The notes beneath the pieces are model-generated. The model searched no databases and was not told the origin of the DNA. It saw only the letters and a program-made list of their open reading frames with translations. This document shows positions 9,500 through 18,541 of a stretch of 64,000 nt of DNA, piece by piece. Position 1 is the first letter of the stretch, and each line of letters opens with the position of its first letter. Made by a program: the position numbers and the translations under genes. The DNA is from Larkinella terrae (GTDB lineage Bacteria > Bacteroidota > Bacteroidia > Cytophagales > Spirosomataceae): the NCBI RefSeq assembly GCF_009668025.1, contig NZ_WJXZ01000002.1:628069-692068 (forward strand), given 5' to 3'.

Positions 9500-11032
9500 A
9501 TGAAAAAGATTCTCTTATATATTCCGCTGATTGCCCTATTGATCGGTGTCAGCAGTTGCGAAAAAGGGTTCGACGAGATTAACATCAACCCCACGGCAGC
9601 AACCTCCCTGAATCCGCTTTTTACGTTCAATAACGCCATGATCAATACCACCTTCCCCGGTTCGACGATGGTATTTGAGCATCCGATTGTGCAACAGGTG
9701 TTTTCGCCGAACTCCGGGGTACTGGCGGGCGGAAACTTTAACGTCGACAACCGGGGGCCCACCGGCCCCAACACGGGAATCTGGCAGCGATATTACCGGG
9801 ATGCCATCCGGTACCTGGTGGATGTGGTGGCCAAGACGAAAGATGATCCCAACCGCACGAACCTGTACCACATGGCCCGGATCTGGAAAGCGTATGCGTT
9901 TATGGTGTTGACCGACACTTACGGCGACATTCCGTATAAAGAAGCCGGTCAGGGTTTTCTGGCCGCCAATGTGACGCCCAAATACGACACCCAGCAGAGC
10001 ATTTACGATGACATCATCAAGGAGTTGACGGAAGCATCGGCGGCTCTGGATGCCGCTAAACCGACCGAAGCCGGAGATATCATCTACGGCGGTAACATCG
10101 CGAAATGGAAGAAATTTGGCTACTCGATTCTGTTACGGGCCGGTATGCGGCTGACCAAAGTAAATCCAACGCTGGCGCAGGCTACGGTGGTGAAAGCTGT
10201 CGCGGGCGGGGTGATTACCACGAATGCTGACAACGGAATGGTTCGCAACAACGCCAATTTCCAGAACCCGGTCGGAACGATGCTGAACTCGACGGAAGCG
10301 GCTAACTTATATCTGACCCGGTATTTTGTAAACTATCTCACAACGAATGCCGATCCCCGGCTGGCGTCGATTGCGGTCCGGTATGTGGGGGCCAAAAGTG
10401 GAGCCGAGCAAACGGCCGCCAAAGCCAACCGCGATCCGGCCGTTCAGATCGGAATGCCGATGGGCTTCGACAATGGCACCATCCCGGCGCAGGCCACTGC
10501 GGATAAATTGGCGAGCTTCTACGATTATTCCCAACTGGATCGGACGCGTCTGGCGAAACTGGATGCGCCAACGTTTATGGTGACGGCGGCTCAGACGAAT
10601 CTGCTCCTGGCCGAAGCCGTACAACGGGGCTGGATCACGGGGAGTGCGGCCGACTATTACGCAGCGGGGGTAACGGCTCATATGCAGCAATTGGGCGATG
10701 TCGACGCAGCGTCGGCGGTTCCGGCGGCCGCAATCACGGCTTATCTGCAGAAAAATCCCTATGTGGCCGCCAACGGGCTGGAAATGATCAATACGCAGTA
10801 CTGGGTAGCGTCGCTGCTGAATGGCCCGGAGGTTTTCGCCAATTTCCGGCGGAGCGGTTTTCCGAAACTGACGCCGAACCCGTATCCCGGCAAAGAAATC
10901 AAGGGGAATTTTATCAACCGGATTACTTACCCGGATTCTGAACTGTCGGTCAATAAGGCCAACCAGGCAGAAGCACTCAGTCGACAAGGGCCTGACAATC
11001 AGGATACCCGCGTCTGGTGGGACAAACAGTAA
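9500..11032 (+). CDS. SusD/RagB-family surface lipoprotein
   Basis: A 510-residue lipoprotein that should cap the adjacent SusC barrel and help capture substrate. The start is the ATG at 9500; the longer frame back to 9392 overlaps susC and would bury the signal peptide. The signal ends at VSSC, and the mature start CEKGFDEININP is typical of the SusD-like_2 (RagB) subgroup. TPR-like helices follow, including NLYHMARIWKAYAFMVLTD. It lies 40 bases after SusC and is followed by a strong terminator, so the two form a closed operon. Confidence 0.93.
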   Translation: MKKILLYIPLIALLIGVSSCEKGFDEININPTAATSLNPLFTFNNAMINTTFPGSTMVFEHPIVQQVFSPNSGVLAGGNFNVDNRGPTGPNTGIWQRYYRDAIRYLVDVVAKTKDDPNRTNLYHMARIWKAYAFMVLTDTYGDIPYKEAGQGFLAANVTPKYDTQQSIYDDIIKELTEASAALDAAKPTEAGDIIYGGNIAKWKKFGYSILLRAGMRLTKVNPTLAQATVVKAVAGGVITTNADNGMVRNNANFQNPVGTMLNSTEAANLYLTRYFVNYLTTNADPRLASIAVRYVGAKSGAEQTAAKANRDPAVQIGMPMGFDNGTIPAQATADKLASFYDYSQLDRTRLAKLDAPTFMVTAAQTNLLLAEAVQRGWITGSAADYYAAGVTAHMQQLGDVDAASAVPAAAITAYLQKNPYVAANGLEMINTQYWVASLLNGPEVFANFRRSGFPKLTPNPYPGKEIKGNFINRITYPDSELSVNKANQAEALSRQGPDNQDTRVWWDKQ

Positions 11033-11043
11033 CTCAATTCAAT

Positions 11044-11075
11044 AAAAAAACCGGGAGGAAGCTCCCGGTTTTTTT
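11044..11075. terminator. Rho-independent terminator after SusCD
   Basis: A hairpin with stem CCGGGAG/CTCCCGG and loop GAAG is flanked by seven A on one side and seven T on the other, so it can act in both directions. It sits between SusD and the convergent pdhB gene. Confidence 0.9.
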
Positions 11076-11095
11076 ATGCCTTAATAAATCTGAAC

Positions 11096-12076
11096 TTATT
11101 TTTTGTACATCACCGCATCTACAGCCTGCAGGGTCCGTTTTACGTTCGGCAGAATAACCTCAATCAGCGTCGGGGCGTAGGGCAGCGGCAAATCCAGGCT
11201 GTTGACCCGAATCACCGGCGCATCCAGGTAATCGAACGCGTTGCGCTGAATGTTGTACGTCAGTTCCGACGAAATAGCGGCCAGCGGCCAGGCTTCCTCG
11301 ACCACTACACAGCGGTTGGTTTTCTTCACGGAATTGATGATCGTCGCGTAATCGATTGGACGAACCGAACGCAGGTCGATCACCTCCGCCGAAATGCCTT
11401 TCTGGGCCAGTTCATCAGCGGCTTGCAGCGCCACTTTCATGAATTTACCGAATGACACAATCGTTACATCGTTGCCTTCGCGCTTGATATCGGCTTTGCC
11501 AATCGGAATCAGGTATTCTTCTTCCGGAACCTGGCCTTTGTCGCCGTACATCAATTCCGATTCCATGAAAATAACCGGATCGTCGTCGCGGATCGCTGAT
11601 TTCAGCAAACCTTTGGCATCATACGGGTTCGATGGAACGACCACTTTCAGACCGGATGTGTTGGCAAACCAGTTTTCGAAGTTTTGCGAGTGTTGCGACG
11701 ACAGCATCCCGGCGTTTCCCGTTGGCCCCCGAAACACAATCGGGTTGGAATATTGCCCGCCCGACATCGACATAATTTTGGCCGAACCGTTGATAATCTG
11801 GTCAATGGCCACCAGCGAAAAGTTAAACGTCATGAATTCGACGATGGGCCGCAAACCGTTCATGGCTGCGCCAACGCCAATACCCCCAAAACCCAATTCG
11901 GCAATGGGCGTATCGATCACCCGCTCCGGGCCAAACTCGTCGAGCATACCCTGACTGACTTTGTACGCTCCATTATATTCAGCCACTTCTTCGCCCATCA
12001 GAAAGACCTTCTCGTCCCGGCGCATTTCTTCAACCATGGCTTCGCGTAGGGCCTCGCGGAATTGTATTTCTCTCAT
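11096..12076 (-). CDS. pdhB: Pyruvate dehydrogenase E1 component, beta subunit
   Basis: A 326-residue transketolase-like subunit that forms the E1 heterotetramer with PdhA and decarboxylates pyruvate with thiamine diphosphate. The N-terminus MREIQFREALREAM and the cofactor-domain segment VFLMGEEVAEYNGAYKVSQG are typical, as are DTPIAELGFGGIGVGAA and the C-terminal transketolase domain. The frame extends 17 codons further upstream, but the ATG at 12076 matches the family start. The alpha subunit and E2 are not adjacent; separate pdhA and pdhB loci are common in this group. A branched-chain 2-oxoacid dehydrogenase beta subunit is the alternative. Confidence 0.92.
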   Translation of the reverse strand: MREIQFREALREAMVEEMRRDEKVFLMGEEVAEYNGAYKVSQGMLDEFGPERVIDTPIAELGFGGIGVGAAMNGLRPIVEFMTFNFSLVAIDQIINGSAKIMSMSGGQYSNPIVFRGPTGNAGMLSSQHSQNFENWFANTSGLKVVVPSNPYDAKGLLKSAIRDDDPVIFMESELMYGDKGQVPEEEYLIPIGKADIKREGNDVTIVSFGKFMKVALQAADELAQKGISAEVIDLRSVRPIDYATIINSVKKTNRCVVVEEAWPLAAISSELTYNIQRNAFDYLDAPVIRVNSLDLPLPYAPTLIEVILPNVKRTLQAVDAVMYKK

Positions 12077-12152
12077 CGTGTGTGAGTTAGTTATTGTCTG
12101 CTTATAAAAACGGTCAAAAATAGGCAAAACAGGCTAAAAGTACAATTCGATC

Positions 12153-13550
12153 TCACGACACGGGCGATCCGGCCTTCCGACGCGCCTGAACCCGCAACCG
12201 TAAACCGCCTTTCGGACGCAGCGTAATGCCCGGTTCCGGTTCCACGGTTTTCGAATCGGCGGGCCGAAAATCAAATTCCCGGATCAGGAGCGTCAGCACG
12301 ATCTGCATTTCCATCATCGCAAAATTATTGCCGATACACAGCCTTGGCCCGCCCCCAAACGGCAGGTACGCGTACGTCGGCCGGTTTTTAACCCGCTCAG
12401 GCAGAAAATGTTCGGGATCGAACGCTTCCGGTTTTTCCCAGTAACGCGGGTCGCGGTGGAGCAGATACGGGCAAATCAGCATGCCATCGGCTTTCGGAAC
12501 CTCGACGCGGTAGTCACCAAACTGGTCGGAATGCAGCGGCTGGCGACCAAAAATCCACGCGGGCGGATACAGCCGCATCGTTTCCTGAATCACCTGGGTT
12601 GTATACGTCAGTTCGCGCAGCGTCTCCATCGTCGGCAGATCGGTCGGCCCCAGCACCCGGTTTATTTCTTCCCTAAGTTTTTCGGTAACATTTGGATGAT
12701 TGGCCAGCAGGTAAAACGCCCACGACAGCGCGTTGGCGGTGGTTTCGTGGCCCGCCATAAAAATGGTCGTCACCTCGTCGCGCAGTTGCTGATTAGTCAT
12801 CTGCTCACCGGTTTCGTCGTCGCGGGTTTCCATCAGCATGCCCAGCAAATCGTCGTGCCGGGTTTCGGCCGGTTCGCGCCGACGCTGTTCGATGATTTCA
12901 TAAATGATTGCCTCCGTTTTCCGAACCGCCCGGCGGTAGCGGATGGTGCGGGGCGTGGGCCAGTTCCGCGTTGCCGGGAAGAAATTAAAAATCTCCTTGT
13001 AAGCGGTTTGAATAATGATCGTGATGGCCTCCGAAACGTTCTCCAGGTGGTTTTTCACGTCCGAACTGAACAGCGAGCGCGTCACGACGGCCAGCGCCAG
13101 TTGCATCATTTCTTCCGAAATCAGCAGCGGTTCGCTCAGGTCCCGGTTTTTCCAGTTGGCCATTAATCCGGCGGTTTCGCGGTTCATGCCCTCTACGAGC
13201 AAGGCCAGTCGTTGTTTATGAAAAGCCGGTTGGGCCAGTCGGCGCTGGCGTCGCCAGAAATCGCCTTCGCTGTTGAGCAACCCATTACCCAAAAACATCT
13301 TCAGGACGTCGTAAGCTGCGCTTTTGACGTAATTCCTGTTATTTTCCTGAAGAATGTGTTTGGCGTCTTCGGGCGTCAATGTCAGTGTGATCAACCGACC
13401 CACGGCGTCGAACTGCACCAGCCGGTCGTAGTTTTTCTGCAATCCGGTCAGAAACGCCAGCGGGTCGCGGGCGAAATCGAGCGTGCTTCCGAGGAAAGGA
13501 AGCCCTTTCAGTTTCGGAATGGGTTTCGTGGGTTTTTCATCCGTAACCAT
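12153..13550 (-). CDS. Cytochrome P450
   Basis: A 465-residue soluble heme monooxygenase. The I-helix oxygen-binding motif is AGHETTANALSW, the K-helix ExxR motif is in ETMRLYPPAW, and the heme loop FGGGPRLCIGNNFA carries the thiolate ligand Cys405. There is no signal peptide or membrane anchor. The sequence resembles the fatty-acid-hydroxylase-like CYP clan, which is an impression rather than a classification. No ferredoxin or reductase is fused or adjacent, so redox partners must come from elsewhere. The substrate is unknown. It is divergent from purH. Confidence 0.95.
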   Translation of the reverse strand: MVTDEKPTKPIPKLKGLPFLGSTLDFARDPLAFLTGLQKNYDRLVQFDAVGRLITLTLTPEDAKHILQENNRNYVKSAAYDVLKMFLGNGLLNSEGDFWRRQRRLAQPAFHKQRLALLVEGMNRETAGLMANWKNRDLSEPLLISEEMMQLALAVVTRSLFSSDVKNHLENVSEAITIIIQTAYKEIFNFFPATRNWPTPRTIRYRRAVRKTEAIIYEIIEQRRREPAETRHDDLLGMLMETRDDETGEQMTNQQLRDEVTTIFMAGHETTANALSWAFYLLANHPNVTEKLREEINRVLGPTDLPTMETLRELTYTTQVIQETMRLYPPAWIFGRQPLHSDQFGDYRVEVPKADGMLICPYLLHRDPRYWEKPEAFDPEHFLPERVKNRPTYAYLPFGGGPRLCIGNNFAMMEMQIVLTLLIREFDFRPADSKTVEPEPGITLRPKGGLRLRVQARRKAGSPVS

Positions 13551-13655
13551 ACCTCATATTGGAAAGAATTTTATAAAGTTACAAACTGATTCCCAATCAA
13601 AACTCTCCGTTCTGAACCTTTCGGTTATCTTTGCAGGCAATTCATCTAATCTGCC

Positions 13656-13688
13656 AAACCTGCAAGGTCTTTAAGACCTTACAGGTTT
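13656..13688. repeat. 33-base palindrome before purH
   Basis: Two 16-base arms around a single central T (13672) are complementary with one mismatch; the core is GCAAGGTCTTTAAGACCTT. It ends nine bases before the purH ATG, so it would form a hairpin in the mRNA leader. A palindrome of the same style lies at 18499-18531, which suggests a dispersed extragenic palindrome. Confidence 0.85.
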
Positions 13689-13696
13689 TAATCACT

Positions 13697-15211
13697 ATGT
13701 CGAAGACCATTCAATCTGCGCTTATTTCAGTTTTTTACAAAGACGGGCTGGAGCCGCTGGTTCGTCTCCTGCACCAGAACGGTGTTTTGTTGTATTCAAC
13801 GGGTGGAACCCAGACGTTTATCGAGCAACTGGGCATTCCGGTGACGGCCGTGGAAGACATAACCGGTTATCCGTCCATTTTTGGGGGGCGCGTTAAAACG
13901 CTGCATCCGGTGGTTTTTGGCGGAATTCTCTACCGCCGGAATCTGGCCGAAGACGTGGCCCAGGCCAGCCGCCACGACATCAACCCGATCGACCTGGTCG
14001 TCGTTGATCTGTATCCGTTTGAAGAAACCGTCGCTTCGGGCGCTTCCGACGAAGACATTATCGAGAAGATTGACATTGGCGGTATTTCGCTCATCCGGGC
14101 GGCTGCCAAAAATTACGAAGACGTCCTGATCGTTTCATCGCGCGGCCAATATGCCGATGTGGTGAATTTGTTGACGGAAAAAGAAGGCGCTACGGATCTG
14201 GAAGACCGTCGGCGGTTTGCCAAAGAAGCCTTCGCCATGACGTCGTCCTACGACACGGCCATTCATAATTATTTTGCGGGATCGGTTGCGAGCGATGATT
14301 TCCGCCAGCTTCCGGCCCAATCGCTGCGGTACGGCGAAAATCCGCACCAGCAGGCGACTTTCTACGGCGACCTCAACGCCCTGTTCGATCAGTTAAACGG
14401 CAAAGAATTATCCTACAACAACCTGGTCGATGTCGACGCCTGCGTCAGCCTGATCGACGAGTTTACGGATACGACATTTGCCATCATCAAACACACGAAT
14501 GCCTGCGGAGTGGCCACGGCCCCCACGGCGAAGGACGCATACCTGAACGCGCTGGCCTGCGACCCGGTTTCGGCCTTTGGCGGGGTGATTATTACCAACG
14601 CAACGGTCGATCTGTCAACCGCCGAAGAACTCAATAAATTGTTCATGGAAATCCTGATTGCGCCGGATTTTGATGAAGATGCGCTGAGCTTACTCAGCTC
14701 GAAGAAAAACCGGATCCTGCTGAGACGCAAACCGGTCGAATTCAGCCCGAAAATGTTCAAAACACTGCTGAACGGGGTGCTGGAACAGGATAAAGACAAT
14801 CAGGTCGAAACCGTCGAACAATTCAAAACCGTTACGGAAAAAGCGCCCACCGAAGGCGAATTACGGGCGTTGGAATTTGCGCTCAAGATCTGCAAACACA
14901 CCAAATCGAACACGATTGTGCTGGCGAACGACGGTCAGTTGCTGGCGAGTGGTGTCGGGCAGACCAGCCGCGTCGATGCGCTGAAGCAGGCCATTGAAAA
15001 AGCCCGGACGTTCGGCTTCGATCTGAAAGGCGCAGTGATGGCGTCGGATGCGTTTTTCCCGTTCTCCGACTGCGTGGAAATCGCGGGCGAAGCGGGCATT
15101 TCGGCAGTGGTGCAACCCGGCGGTTCCATCCGCGACAAAGACAGTATCGACGCGTGTAACCAGCGCGGGATGGCTATGGTGACCACCGGCGTCCGGCATT
15201 TCAAACATTAA
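13697..15211 (+). CDS. purH: Bifunctional AICAR transformylase / IMP cyclohydrolase
   Basis: A 504-residue enzyme for the last two steps of IMP synthesis. The N-terminal MGS-like cyclohydrolase domain begins SALISVFYKDGLEPLV and has STGGT and GGRVKTLHP. The transformylase domain has RYGENPHQ, AIIKHTNACGVA and the C-terminal DAFFPFSD and VQPGGSIRD segments. The frame extends to 13631, but the ATG at 13697 is the family start. plsC follows after one base, so the two are probably cotranscribed. A -7-like TATCTTTG lies at 13626-13633. Confidence 0.97.
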   Translation: MSKTIQSALISVFYKDGLEPLVRLLHQNGVLLYSTGGTQTFIEQLGIPVTAVEDITGYPSIFGGRVKTLHPVVFGGILYRRNLAEDVAQASRHDINPIDLVVVDLYPFEETVASGASDEDIIEKIDIGGISLIRAAAKNYEDVLIVSSRGQYADVVNLLTEKEGATDLEDRRRFAKEAFAMTSSYDTAIHNYFAGSVASDDFRQLPAQSLRYGENPHQQATFYGDLNALFDQLNGKELSYNNLVDVDACVSLIDEFTDTTFAIIKHTNACGVATAPTAKDAYLNALACDPVSAFGGVIITNATVDLSTAEELNKLFMEILIAPDFDEDALSLLSSKKNRILLRRKPVEFSPKMFKTLLNGVLEQDKDNQVETVEQFKTVTEKAPTEGELRALEFALKICKHTKSNTIVLANDGQLLASGVGQTSRVDALKQAIEKARTFGFDLKGAVMASDAFFPFSDCVEIAGEAGISAVVQPGGSIRDKDSIDACNQRGMAMVTTGVRHFKH

Positions 15212-15212
15212 T

Positions 15213-15947
15213 ATGCTCTACACAATCTGGTGCGGTTTCTGGTTTCTGGCACTTTTCATTGTGCTGTTTCCCTTTATGTTCATTTTTCTGCAACGGGAAG
15301 AATGGAAACCCTACGCGCACAAGGTCAACTACGTCTGGGGCCGGTTATTTTTCTGGATCATTGGCATGCCGATTCGGGTCGACTACCGGTTTCGGCCCGA
15401 TCCGAAGCAGACGTACGTCTTTTGCGCGAACCACTTTTCGTATCTCGATATCGCCGTGATGGGCGTCATTATCCGGAATTATTACGCCTTTGTGGGCAAG
15501 AGCGAAGTGAAACGCGCGCCGTTGTTCGGGTATATGTTTGCCAAACTGCACATTCAGGTGGACCGGAGCCAGGCCAATAGCCGGGCCTACTCGCTCTCGA
15601 AAGGAATCCGGACGTTGAAAGGCGGACGGAGCATCATGATTTTCCCGGAGGGCGGCATCAAGGCCAAACAGCCGCCCAAAATGTTCCATCCGTTCAAAGA
15701 TGGCGCTTTTACGATGGCAGTTCAGCAACAGGTGCCGATTGTGCCGATTTCGCTGCTGAATAATTACCAGATTTTTCCGGACAAGAAGAAACTTCGGATG
15801 TACTGGCGCCCCATTCGGGCGGTGGTACATCCGCCCATCGAAACAAAGGGACTGACACAGGCCGACATCGAACGGCTGAAAGACGAAACGTACCGGACCA
15901 TCGACGAAACGCTGATGAACCAGCCGAGCCGCGTTGCCATGAATTAA
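15213..15947 (+). CDS. plsC: 1-acyl-glycerol-3-phosphate acyltransferase
   Basis: A 244-residue membrane enzyme that acylates lysophosphatidic acid to phosphatidic acid. A hydrophobic N-terminal segment (about 5-27) anchors it. The catalytic HX4D motif is H74-FSYL-D79, and the substrate-binding motif FPEGGIKAK follows. It starts one base after the purH stop and is followed by gatC after eight bases, giving a purH-plsC-gatC transcription unit. Other acyl acceptors, such as lyso-ornithine lipids, are possible for this fold. Confidence 0.92.
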   Translation: MLYTIWCGFWFLALFIVLFPFMFIFLQREEWKPYAHKVNYVWGRLFFWIIGMPIRVDYRFRPDPKQTYVFCANHFSYLDIAVMGVIIRNYYAFVGKSEVKRAPLFGYMFAKLHIQVDRSQANSRAYSLSKGIRTLKGGRSIMIFPEGGIKAKQPPKMFHPFKDGAFTMAVQQQVPIVPISLLNNYQIFPDKKKLRMYWRPIRAVVHPPIETKGLTQADIERLKDETYRTIDETLMNQPSRVAMN

Positions 15948-15955
15948 TTGAGCCT

Positions 15956-16243
15956 ATGAAAGTCGATCACGAAACCTTACATAAAATAGCGCACCTCGCC
16001 CGGCTGGAAGTGCGGCCCGAGGAGGAACAGCCGCTGATTGAGAGCCTGAACGAAGTGCTGACGTGGATGGAGCAGCTCAACGAAATCGATACCACCGGCG
16101 TGGAGCCGCTGACCCACATTTCGGCGGAACTCAACGCGCTGCGCGAGGACGTTGTCGGGCATCAGCTCCCGCGCGATCAGGCGCTGGAAAACGCGCCGGA
16201 AAAAACCGATGCGTATTTTCAGGTACCCAAAGTTATCGAGTAA
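15956..16243 (+). CDS. gatC: Asp/Glu-tRNA amidotransferase subunit C
   Basis: A 95-residue subunit that stabilises the GatAB transamidase, which makes Gln-tRNA(Gln) or Asn-tRNA(Asn) from misacylated tRNA. The whole family profile is present: HKIAHLARLEVRPEE, a central helix ending in WMEQLNEIDTTGVEPL, and the C-terminal PEKTDAYFQVPKVIE. Length is normal. gatA and gatB are not in the window. It is the third gene of the purH-plsC-gatC string. Confidence 0.95.
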   Translation: MKVDHETLHKIAHLARLEVRPEEEQPLIESLNEVLTWMEQLNEIDTTGVEPLTHISAELNALREDVVGHQLPRDQALENAPEKTDAYFQVPKVIE

Positions 16244-16344
16244 AACCGCCAAAACCGTTGCCGAAAATTTAGGTCGGAGATCGTCTTTTCCTACGGACTA
16301 ATGCTTACATTAGGTACCGAAACTCACCTTCCTTTTTGGCAACT

Positions 16345-16872
16345 ATGAAAATCCTGAAAATCGTCGGTATCGTCCTGATGGCACTGATACTGATCGTCTT
16401 AGGCCTTGGCCTCGTCATCTCCAAAGAGTACGCCGTCGAACGTTCGGTGGTCATCAACAAACCCCGCACCGAAGTCTTCCCGCTGGTCAGCACACTCCGC
16501 AATCAGGAAAAATGGTCGCCCTGGCTTGACTACGATCCGCAGGCCAAAGTGACCTACGCCGGTACCGATGGCGCGGTGGGTTCAACCTATGCCTGGGACG
16601 GCAACGATGACATTGGTAAGGGTGAGCAGGAAATCAAGGAGATTGCCCCGGGCGAAATGGTGCACAACGAAGTGCGTTTTGAAAAACCGTTTGCGTCGGT
16701 CGGGCAGGTTTATTTCGTATTGGCCGATGAAGGAGATGCGACAAAAGTAACCTGGAAAATGACGGGCGAACAGGTTTATCCGATGAATGTCATGTCGCTT
16801 TTCATGGACGGAATGCTCGGCAAAGAGTTTGACAAAGGCTTAATTAAATTGAAAACACTGGCCGAAAAATAA
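16345..16872 (+). CDS. SRPBCC-fold protein with N-terminal membrane anchor
   Basis: A 175-residue protein with one hydrophobic helix (about 4-24) and then a START/Bet v1-like (polyketide cyclase 2) domain beginning YAVERSVVINKPRTEVFPLV and including NQEKWSPW. The fold binds hydrophobic ligands. No catalytic residues can be assigned, and the role in Bacteroidota is not established. The ATG at 16345 is chosen over a TTG nine bases upstream. The 101-base gap from gatC makes cotranscription uncertain. Confidence 0.8.
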   Translation: MKILKIVGIVLMALILIVLGLGLVISKEYAVERSVVINKPRTEVFPLVSTLRNQEKWSPWLDYDPQAKVTYAGTDGAVGSTYAWDGNDDIGKGEQEIKEIAPGEMVHNEVRFEKPFASVGQVYFVLADEGDATKVTWKMTGEQVYPMNVMSLFMDGMLGKEFDKGLIKLKTLAEK

Positions 16873-16896
16873 CACAAATCCCATCGCAAAAACCGC

Positions 16897-17388
16897 TTAA
16901 GGAGCCAGCTTCCTCACCGCGCCCAGATCCGGGCATTCGGCCAATAATTGGCGGTTGGTTTTGTGAAAAACCGGATGCACGAACTCCGGCGCAATTTCCG
17001 CCAGCGGAACCAGCGTAAACCGCCGTTCGTGGAGAAACGGATGTGGAACCGTCAGCGTTTCGCTGTTCAGGACGGTTTCATCGACGTAAAGCAGGTCAAT
17101 GTCGATCACGCGGCTGCCCCATTTTTCGCGCCGAACGCGGCCCAGGCGGTTTTCGATGGCCTGCGTTTTTTCCAGCATTTCTTCCGCCGGAAAAACGCTC
17201 AGCACTTTCAACACCTGATTCAGAAATGCCGGTTGATCCGTCACACCCCAGGCTGCGGTTTCGTAGAGCGCTGACTGCTGTAAAACCGGTCCCAGATCGA
17301 CCTGAATCGCTTCGAGTGCGCGTTGCAGCGTAGCTTCCCGATCGCCCAGATTGGCCCCCAGCAGCAGATAAACCGTGTGCATCGTCAT
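16897..17388 (-). CDS. folK: Hydroxymethyldihydropterin pyrophosphokinase
   Basis: A 163-residue folate-pathway enzyme that pyrophosphorylates 6-hydroxymethyl-7,8-dihydropterin. It has the N-terminal YLLLGANLGDRE, the signature RVRREKWGSRVIDIDLLYVD with the metal-binding DIDL, and the C-terminal PHPFLHERRFTLVPLAEIAPE. A second ATG two codons downstream (17382) is equally plausible. It begins three bases after the AAA+ ATPase stop, so the pair is probably one transcript. No folP or folB is nearby. Confidence 0.95.
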   Translation of the reverse strand: MTMHTVYLLLGANLGDREATLQRALEAIQVDLGPVLQQSALYETAAWGVTDQPAFLNQVLKVLSVFPAEEMLEKTQAIENRLGRVRREKWGSRVIDIDLLYVDETVLNSETLTVPHPFLHERRFTLVPLAEIAPEFVHPVFHKTNRQLLAECPDLGAVRKLAP

Positions 17389-17391
17389 GGA

Positions 17392-18438
17392 TTAGAAACC
17401 AATCGTGCGGTTTTCTTTTTTGGCAAAATGAACCTCTTCCTCCAGGTGATAAATGTCGGCCAGCGTCATCGGTTTTTCCGTGCGGAATTCGAGTTGGCGT
17501 TCGTCGAGCAGGCGATTGGCTTTCTCGACGGCCAGTTCGCCAAATTCGTAGCGTGCGATCAGCCGACCTTTCCGGAGCAAAGCCGGGTCGAGTCGTTTGA
17601 TGTCGGTATTGAATGTGCAGATAATCTGGATGGCCAGGCAGTCGGCCAGCAAACCGTCGGTCAGGTTTAGCAGGTTCGAAACGGCGGCATTTCGAACGTC
17701 GGTTTCGCGATCCATCAACACCTGCTCGGCTTCTTCAATGACCAGAATCGAGTTGCGCTGTTCGAGCAGAAACGGAATAAAACCGGGCTGCGTCATCACT
17801 TCCACCAACTGGGGCGGCAACACCAGCACCTGCTTGGAAAGCTGCGTGGTCAGGTGACGAATGAGATTGGTTTTGCCCGTTCCCGGTTTGCCGTGCAGAA
17901 TGATCAAGCCTTTTTCGCCGTTGGTATTCAGGCGGTTAATCAATTTGTCGTAGACCGGCAGCAGATCGTCGTTGTAATGTTTTTCCAGCTCAAGGGGCAG
18001 TAACTTCAACTGGGTTTCTTCCACCACCAGCTCGTTATACTGTTGCGTAATGAGTCCGACCTTGCCCAGCGAATTATCCGGGTCCGGAATTTTATAGGCA
18101 TCTAGCCCCGCTAAAACCCGCTCGAGAATTTCACGACTGGCATACCCGCCCACCAGCGAATACGCCTTCATGGCGGGCAAATAATGCAGCCGGAGCAGAA
18201 CGCCCGCCGGATGCGACCAGAACGAGTGTTCCTCCTGTTTGGTAAACAATTCCGTGCGCTCGTGAACCTTGACAAATTGCTGGTTGAGCAGGAAATCAGG
18301 TAGGGTTAATTCAAACTGATGGCGGCAGATGAGCTGATTCGGGAAGACGCCAAACTGTTGAACAAAATAATAAACGTTGGGAAAATCGTCGTCGTCGGGC
18401 GAAAATTTAAAGAGGTCGGCTGGCAGTTTCCAAGACAT
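17392..18438 (-). CDS. AAA+ ATPase of unknown function
   Basis: A 348-residue protein. The first 150 residues are an uncharacterised domain with many aromatic residues and no motif I recognise. The AAA+ core follows: Walker A GKPGTGKT (183-190), Walker B ILVIEE (231-236), a sensor-1 Asn in CTFNTD, and an arginine-finger segment LLRKGRLIARYEF. That layout matches classic AAA proteins such as the Bcs1/FtsH type rather than Clp. There is no membrane segment or protease domain. The ATG at 18438 is preferred to a TTG at 18465. It is tightly linked to folK, but a shared function is not evident. Confidence 0.82.
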   Translation of the reverse strand: MSWKLPADLFKFSPDDDDFPNVYYFVQQFGVFPNQLICRHQFELTLPDFLLNQQFVKVHERTELFTKQEEHSFWSHPAGVLLRLHYLPAMKAYSLVGGYASREILERVLAGLDAYKIPDPDNSLGKVGLITQQYNELVVEETQLKLLPLELEKHYNDDLLPVYDKLINRLNTNGEKGLIILHGKPGTGKTNLIRHLTTQLSKQVLVLPPQLVEVMTQPGFIPFLLEQRNSILVIEEAEQVLMDRETDVRNAAVSNLLNLTDGLLADCLAIQIICTFNTDIKRLDPALLRKGRLIARYEFGELAVEKANRLLDERQLEFRTEKPMTLADIYHLEEEVHFAKKENRTIGF

Positions 18439-18498
18439 TCCGTAAAAATCGGTGAATGCCCGCAAACGAACAAAAAAACCGGTACGATTTATTAACTG

Positions 18499-18531
18499 AG
18501 CCCTGTCAGGTTTTCAAAACCTGACAGGGCT
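18499..18531. repeat. Perfect 33-base extragenic palindrome
   Basis: Two perfect 16-base arms (AGCCCTGTCAGGTTTT and its complement) flank a single C at 18515. It lies between the TspO-like gene and the AAA+ gene, both on the minus strand. It lacks a T run, so it is more like a dispersed extragenic palindrome than a classic terminator, though it could act as a processing or stop hairpin. Confidence 0.9.
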
Positions 18532-18541
18532 TTGGCAGTTC

